Assembly: GCF_014640075.1 (NCBI RefSeq)
Contig: NZ_BMGG01000009.1
Location: 365,469-429,468, forward strand
DNA length: 64,000 nucleotides
Direction of reading: 5' to 3'
DNA from: Chelatococcus reniformis
Lineage (GTDB): Bacteria; Pseudomonadota; Alphaproteobacteria; Rhizobiales; Beijerinckiaceae
Below are positions 60,602 to 64,000 of the stretch, in pieces; the first letter of the stretch is position 1, and every line of letters begins with the position of its first letter. Below the pieces are notes generated by a model. The model saw only the letters and a program-made list of their open reading frames with translations, was not told where the DNA came from and made no database searches. The position numbers and the translations under genes were made by a program.

Positions 60602-60890
60602 CGGACGCAAGCCGGAGGGTTTTTGTCCGACTCAGCCGCTCCCTCGAGCTTGGCCCAGACGGCGGCGGGCACGTAATGCGCCCAGGCATGCGTGGCTTCG
60701 CGGGATGATCGTCCACGCGACCGCAGGGATGCACACCGCAAAGCGTCCGCCCCGGAGCGGCAGCCGGGCCGGATTGGGGTGGAGCATTCTCTTCTGGTGC
60801 TTCGGAACGTTGGCGAGGGGCAGGACATTACGCCAGGCAGACCGGCGTTCGGCCCTCAAGCGGCGGACCGGCATCCTTGGGAGACGAGCG

Positions 60891-61001
60891 ATGGCGAAGA
60901 GCCTCGGGCAGGGCGAGAAGGGCGATCCGCAATTTGTCGTCCACAGTGAGATGTCGGAAAAGACGGCCGCGCATAAGTCCGACGAGCTGAACGAGCGGTG
61001 A
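60891..61001 (+). CDS. 36-residue small protein overlapping the photolyase start
   Basis: ATG at 60891 follows GGGAGACGAGCG and opens a frame of 36 residues (begins MAKSLGQGEKGDPQFVVHSE), hydrophilic and charged. Its TGA overlaps the GTG of the photolyase gene. It looks like a small translated leader or accessory protein; I know no function. Upstream, 60602-60890 shows no other gene. Confidence 0.5.
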   Translation: MAKSLGQGEKGDPQFVVHSEMSEKTAAHKSDELNER

Positions 61002-62533
61002 GGCTACGCCACCTCGTCCTCGTGCTGGGCGATCAGCTCGACGGCCAGTCCGCCGCCTTCGACGACTTCGATCCGGGGCAGGACGCGGTGCTCCAGATGG
61101 AGGTGCGCGAGGAGGCGACCTACGTTCCGCAACACAAGCGCCGCCTCGCCTTCTTCTTCTCGGCCATGCGGCATTTCCGCGACGAGCAGCGCGGGGCAGG
61201 CCGGCGCGTGCACTACAGCGAGCTCGACGACCCCGCCAACCGCGGCACCATCCCCGCAGAGGCCCGGCGGTGGGCCGAGGCCTTGCGGCCGCGCAAGCTC
61301 ATCGTGCTCCAGCCCGGCGACTGGCGCGTGCGCGAGCAATTGGCTCGCCTCGGCTGGCCGATCGAATTCCGCGCCGACCGGCATTTCCTGTGTCCTGCCG
61401 ATGCCTTCGCCGACTTCGCTGAGGAGCATCCCGGCCTCGTCATGGAGCCGTTCTACCGCTTCATGCGCTTGCGACTCGGCGTCCTGCTCGATCCCGACGG
61501 CAGGCCCGCGGGCGGCGCCTGGAACTACGACACCGATAACCGCGCCGCTTTCGGCCGCAGCGGCCCCCCGCCGTGCCCGCGGGAAAGGAGCTTCGCCCCC
61601 GATGGCGTGACCCGCGGCGTCCTGGCGTTGGTCGAGCGCGCATTCCCGCACAATCCAGGCCGGCTTGGCGGCTTCGACCTGCCGGTCATGCGCAGCCAGG
61701 CGCTGGCGGCGCTGGATGACTTCGTCGAGCACCGGCTCGGCTATTTCGGTCGTTTCCAGGATGTGATGCGCATCGGCGAGCCGGTCCTGTTCCACTCGCA
61801 TCTGTCGGGGCCGCTCAACCTTCATTTCCTGCGGCCGGCGGAGGTCCTCGAGGCGGTTATCGCCAATCCCGCCGGCGCGCCGCTCAATTCCGTGGAAGGC
61901 TTCGTTCGGCAGGTGATCGGCTGGCGTGAATTCGTCCACGGCATCTACTGGCGGTTCATGCCGGGCTATGCGGAAGAGAACGCCCTTGGGGCGGACCTGC
62001 CGATGCCGCGCTTCTACTGGACTGGCGAGACCGACATGCGCTGCCTGGCCGAAGCGATCGGCCACACCATCGACCACGCCTATGCCCATCATATCGAACG
62101 GCTGATGGTGCTCGGCCTGTTCGCCCTGCTGCTCGGCGTGCGGCCCTACGACGTGCACCGGTGGCACATGTCGATGTTTTCAGACGCGATCGACTGGGTC
62201 TCGCTGCCCAATGCGCTTGGTATGGGCCAGCACGGCGACGGCGGCGTCGTCGGCACAAAGCCCTATGCCGCCAGCGGCAGCTACATCAGCAAGATGAGCA
62301 ACTACTGCCGTCATTGCCGCTACGATCCGCACAAGGCCCTCGGCGACGACGCCTGTCCTTTTACGACGCTCTACTGGGATTTCCTGGCGCGGCATGCGCC
62401 GCGTTTTGCTCGGAACCCGCGGATGAAGTACCCCTACGTCCATCTCGCCCGCAAGGACGCCGACGAACTCGCTATGATCCGCAGGCGGGCTGCGGCTCTG
62501 AAAACCCAACTCACGGCGGAGGCCTTTCTGTGA
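60998..62533 (+). CDS. phrB: iron-sulfur bacterial cryptochrome/photolyase (PhrB-type, (6-4) photolyase)
   Basis: A 511-residue member of the FeS-BCP/CryPro group. It starts RLRHLVLVLGDQLDGQSAAF, the family N-terminal motif. The four [4Fe-4S] ligands of Agrobacterium PhrB (350, 438, 441, 454) map one residue lower here: Cys349 (DMRCLAEAIG), Cys437 and Cys440 (YCRHCRYDP), Cys453 (DDACPFTTLYWDF). PhrB repairs (6-4) photoproducts using blue light with FAD and a lumazine antenna. The GTG start is coupled to the small upstream frame and the stop overlaps the next photolyase. Confidence 0.93.
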   Translation: MRLRHLVLVLGDQLDGQSAAFDDFDPGQDAVLQMEVREEATYVPQHKRRLAFFFSAMRHFRDEQRGAGRRVHYSELDDPANRGTIPAEARRWAEALRPRKLIVLQPGDWRVREQLARLGWPIEFRADRHFLCPADAFADFAEEHPGLVMEPFYRFMRLRLGVLLDPDGRPAGGAWNYDTDNRAAFGRSGPPPCPRERSFAPDGVTRGVLALVERAFPHNPGRLGGFDLPVMRSQALAALDDFVEHRLGYFGRFQDVMRIGEPVLFHSHLSGPLNLHFLRPAEVLEAVIANPAGAPLNSVEGFVRQVIGWREFVHGIYWRFMPGYAEENALGADLPMPRFYWTGETDMRCLAEAIGHTIDHAYAHHIERLMVLGLFALLLGVRPYDVHRWHMSMFSDAIDWVSLPNALGMGQHGDGGVVGTKPYAASGSYISKMSNYCRHCRYDPHKALGDDACPFTTLYWDFLARHAPRFARNPRMKYPYVHLARKDADELAMIRRRAAALKTQLTAEAFL

Positions 62534-63903
62534 TGGCGCCGGCGCGGCTTGAGCAGCTCAACGACGAGCCTGAGCGGGAGGGCGACTACGTCCTCTACTG
62601 GATGCAGCAGTCGCAGCGCGAAGCCTGCAACCCGGCGCTGGAGACTGCCCTCGTCCATGCCAGCCGGCTCGGGCTTCCCGTGCTCGTCGGCTTCGGCCTC
62701 ATGGACGGCTATCCCGAGGCCAATGCGCGGCACTACGCCTTCATGCTGGAAGGCCTGCGCGATGTGGCGGAGGCGCTGTCCACGCGCGGCATCGGCTTCG
62801 TCGTCCAGCGCGGCGCGCCGGACGAGGTCGCGATCGCGCTGGCCCGCCGGGCCGCGCTCGTCGTCTGTGACCGCGGCTATCTGCGCCATCAGAAGCAATG
62901 GCGCCGCAATGTGGCGGAGCAGGCGCGGCGGCGCGTAATCCAGGTCGAGGGCGACGTCGTGGTCCCGGTTGCACTCGCGTCGGGCAAGATCGAGACGGCG
63001 GCGCGAACGCTGCGACCAAAGCTCCAGCGGCTACGCGAGGATTTCCTGCAGCCCTTGCGGCGCAGCCCGATCAAAGTCCAGGCCGGACCGCTGCGCCTGC
63101 CGCCCGGGGTCGACCTCTCCGACATCCCGGCGCTGCTCGGGACGCTGCGGATCGACCATGATATCGGCCCGGTGCGACGGTTCAGGGGCGGTGCCCGCGA
63201 GGCGCAGCGGCGGCTCGCCGGCTTCCTCGACGGACCGCTCGACAATTATGCCGAGGGGCGTCGCGAGCCGGCGAAGGAGCAGGTGTCGTTTCTGTCGGCC
63301 TACCTCCATTTCGGGCAGATCTCGCCGCTCGAGATCGCGCTGGCCGTTACCCAAGCGGAAGCGAGCCGGGACGACCGCGCCGCCTATCTGGAGGAACTCC
63401 TTGTGCGGCGCGAGTTGGCGATGAATTTCGTCGAGCATCAGCCGCACTACGACAGCTATGCGCGCCTGCCGGACTGGGCGCAAAGGACGCTGGAGGCGCA
63501 TCGGTCCGATCCGCGTCCCCACATCTACAGCGACGTGCAGCTCGCCGCCGCGCAAACGCACGACCGCTACTGGAATGCGGCGATGCGCGAGATGCGCATC
63601 ACCGGCTACATGCACAACCACATGCGCATGTATTGGGGCAAGAAGATCCTGGAGTGGTCACTCGATCCACAGAAGGCGTTCAGGACAGCCCTGTCGCTCA
63701 ACAACCGCTACTTCCTGTGCGGCCGCGATCCGAATTCCTACGCTAACGTCGCCTGGTGCTTCGGCCTGCACGATCGCCCGTGGCCGGAGCGCGCTATTTT
63801 CGGCAAGGTGCGCTCCATGACCGCCGAGGGTCTGAAGCGCAAGATCGACATCGAGGCCTATGTAAAACGCGTCGAGGAGCTTGCGGAGGCCGAGACGGGC
63901 TGA
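62533..63903 (+). CDS. class II CPD photolyase
   Basis: A 456-residue deoxyribodipyrimidine photolyase. The C-terminal half has the class II signature: MRITGYMHNHMRMYWGKKIL, RYFLCGRDPNSYANVAW and CFGLHDRPWPERAIFGKVR. The N-terminal half (YVLYWMQQSQREACNPALE) is the antenna-binding alpha/beta domain. It reverses cyclobutane pyrimidine dimers in visible light. Its ATG shares a base with the stop of phrB (TGATG), so both UV-lesion types are handled by one transcript. The 97 bases after its stop contain nothing recognisable. Confidence 0.94.
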   Translation: MAPARLEQLNDEPEREGDYVLYWMQQSQREACNPALETALVHASRLGLPVLVGFGLMDGYPEANARHYAFMLEGLRDVAEALSTRGIGFVVQRGAPDEVAIALARRAALVVCDRGYLRHQKQWRRNVAEQARRRVIQVEGDVVVPVALASGKIETAARTLRPKLQRLREDFLQPLRRSPIKVQAGPLRLPPGVDLSDIPALLGTLRIDHDIGPVRRFRGGAREAQRRLAGFLDGPLDNYAEGRREPAKEQVSFLSAYLHFGQISPLEIALAVTQAEASRDDRAAYLEELLVRRELAMNFVEHQPHYDSYARLPDWAQRTLEAHRSDPRPHIYSDVQLAAAQTHDRYWNAAMREMRITGYMHNHMRMYWGKKILEWSLDPQKAFRTALSLNNRYFLCGRDPNSYANVAWCFGLHDRPWPERAIFGKVRSMTAEGLKRKIDIEAYVKRVEELAEAETG

Positions 63904-64000
63904 CGTGACCCCCGTTTTTCATCCAGCGGAAGCGAGAGTCCTTTCGTGATCTGAGCCTTCGTCGATGGCGAGTGCAAGAGGCCGAAGCGCTGAGCTGTCA

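Overview
The window is high-GC DNA with alphaproteobacterial gene content, most likely from a member of the Hyphomicrobiales (Rhizobiales). The evidence is the gene order ppx/gppA-rlmE, guaB-MAPEG-rsmB-guaA, a small DivK-like receiver next to a receiver-adenylate cyclase, an Fe-S (PhrB-type) photolyase, and scattered copies of a palindrome built on ATGGTCGGGTCAAGCCCGACCAT. I cannot name the genus from sequence reading alone.

Layout. 1-2152: signalling genes (end of an unidentified gene, a lone receiver, a DHp-DHp-REC-adenylate cyclase). 2413-13535: housekeeping block with phosphatase, 23S and 16S rRNA methyltransferases, a drug exporter, guaB, a MAPEG protein and guaA; a large DUF2786 protein sits between rsmB and guaA. 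13678-18878: a DHFR-fold reductase, a nitrilase and acnB. The acnB gene is bracketed by two decayed internal fragments of guaA, one of them carrying a piece of another repeat.

19043-33007 is the outstanding region, a defence-type island. A DEAH helicase on the minus strand is broken: its middle is missing and its C-terminus is out of frame. It diverges from a five-gene plus-strand operon: WYL regulator (BrxR/CapW-like), SNF2 helicase with a C-terminal DUF3883 nuclease-like domain, ASCH protein with a second putative reader barrel, DUF1156 DNA methyltransferase, and a DUF499 AAA+ ATPase with an N-terminal HEPN-like segment. Most junctions overlap or nearly so, a 24-codon micro-ORF bridges the ASCH and methylase genes, and a strong hairpin closes the operon. 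The content recalls type 3 BREX (DUF1156 methylase, SNF2 helicase, ATPase), but no PglZ, BrxA, BrxB or BrxL is present. The central part of the methylase is clearly lower in GC than its ends and has lost most of the expected zinc-ribbon cysteines, which suggests a swapped specificity module.

33033-47754: metabolic and regulatory genes in small divergent units (two enoyl-CoA hydratases, a DUF4166 oxidoreductase, flavin monooxygenase/MarR, DJ-1 protein, SDR/TetR, MocR/cupin/AhpD-like pair/HD protein, MFS, DUF308-like protein/TetR). Several have visible operators. 48087-53277: katG, a 3-methyladenine glycosylase, a SnoaL-like protein and a MOSC-flavin reductase-ferredoxin fusion. 53446-57748: a three-subunit molybdenum hydroxylase operon preceded by a MarR gene. 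57829-63903: prolyl oligopeptidase and a TetR gene with a perfect operator, then two photolyases of different classes in one overlapping operon. No rRNA, tRNA, CRISPR array, insertion sequence, transposase or integrase was recognised.
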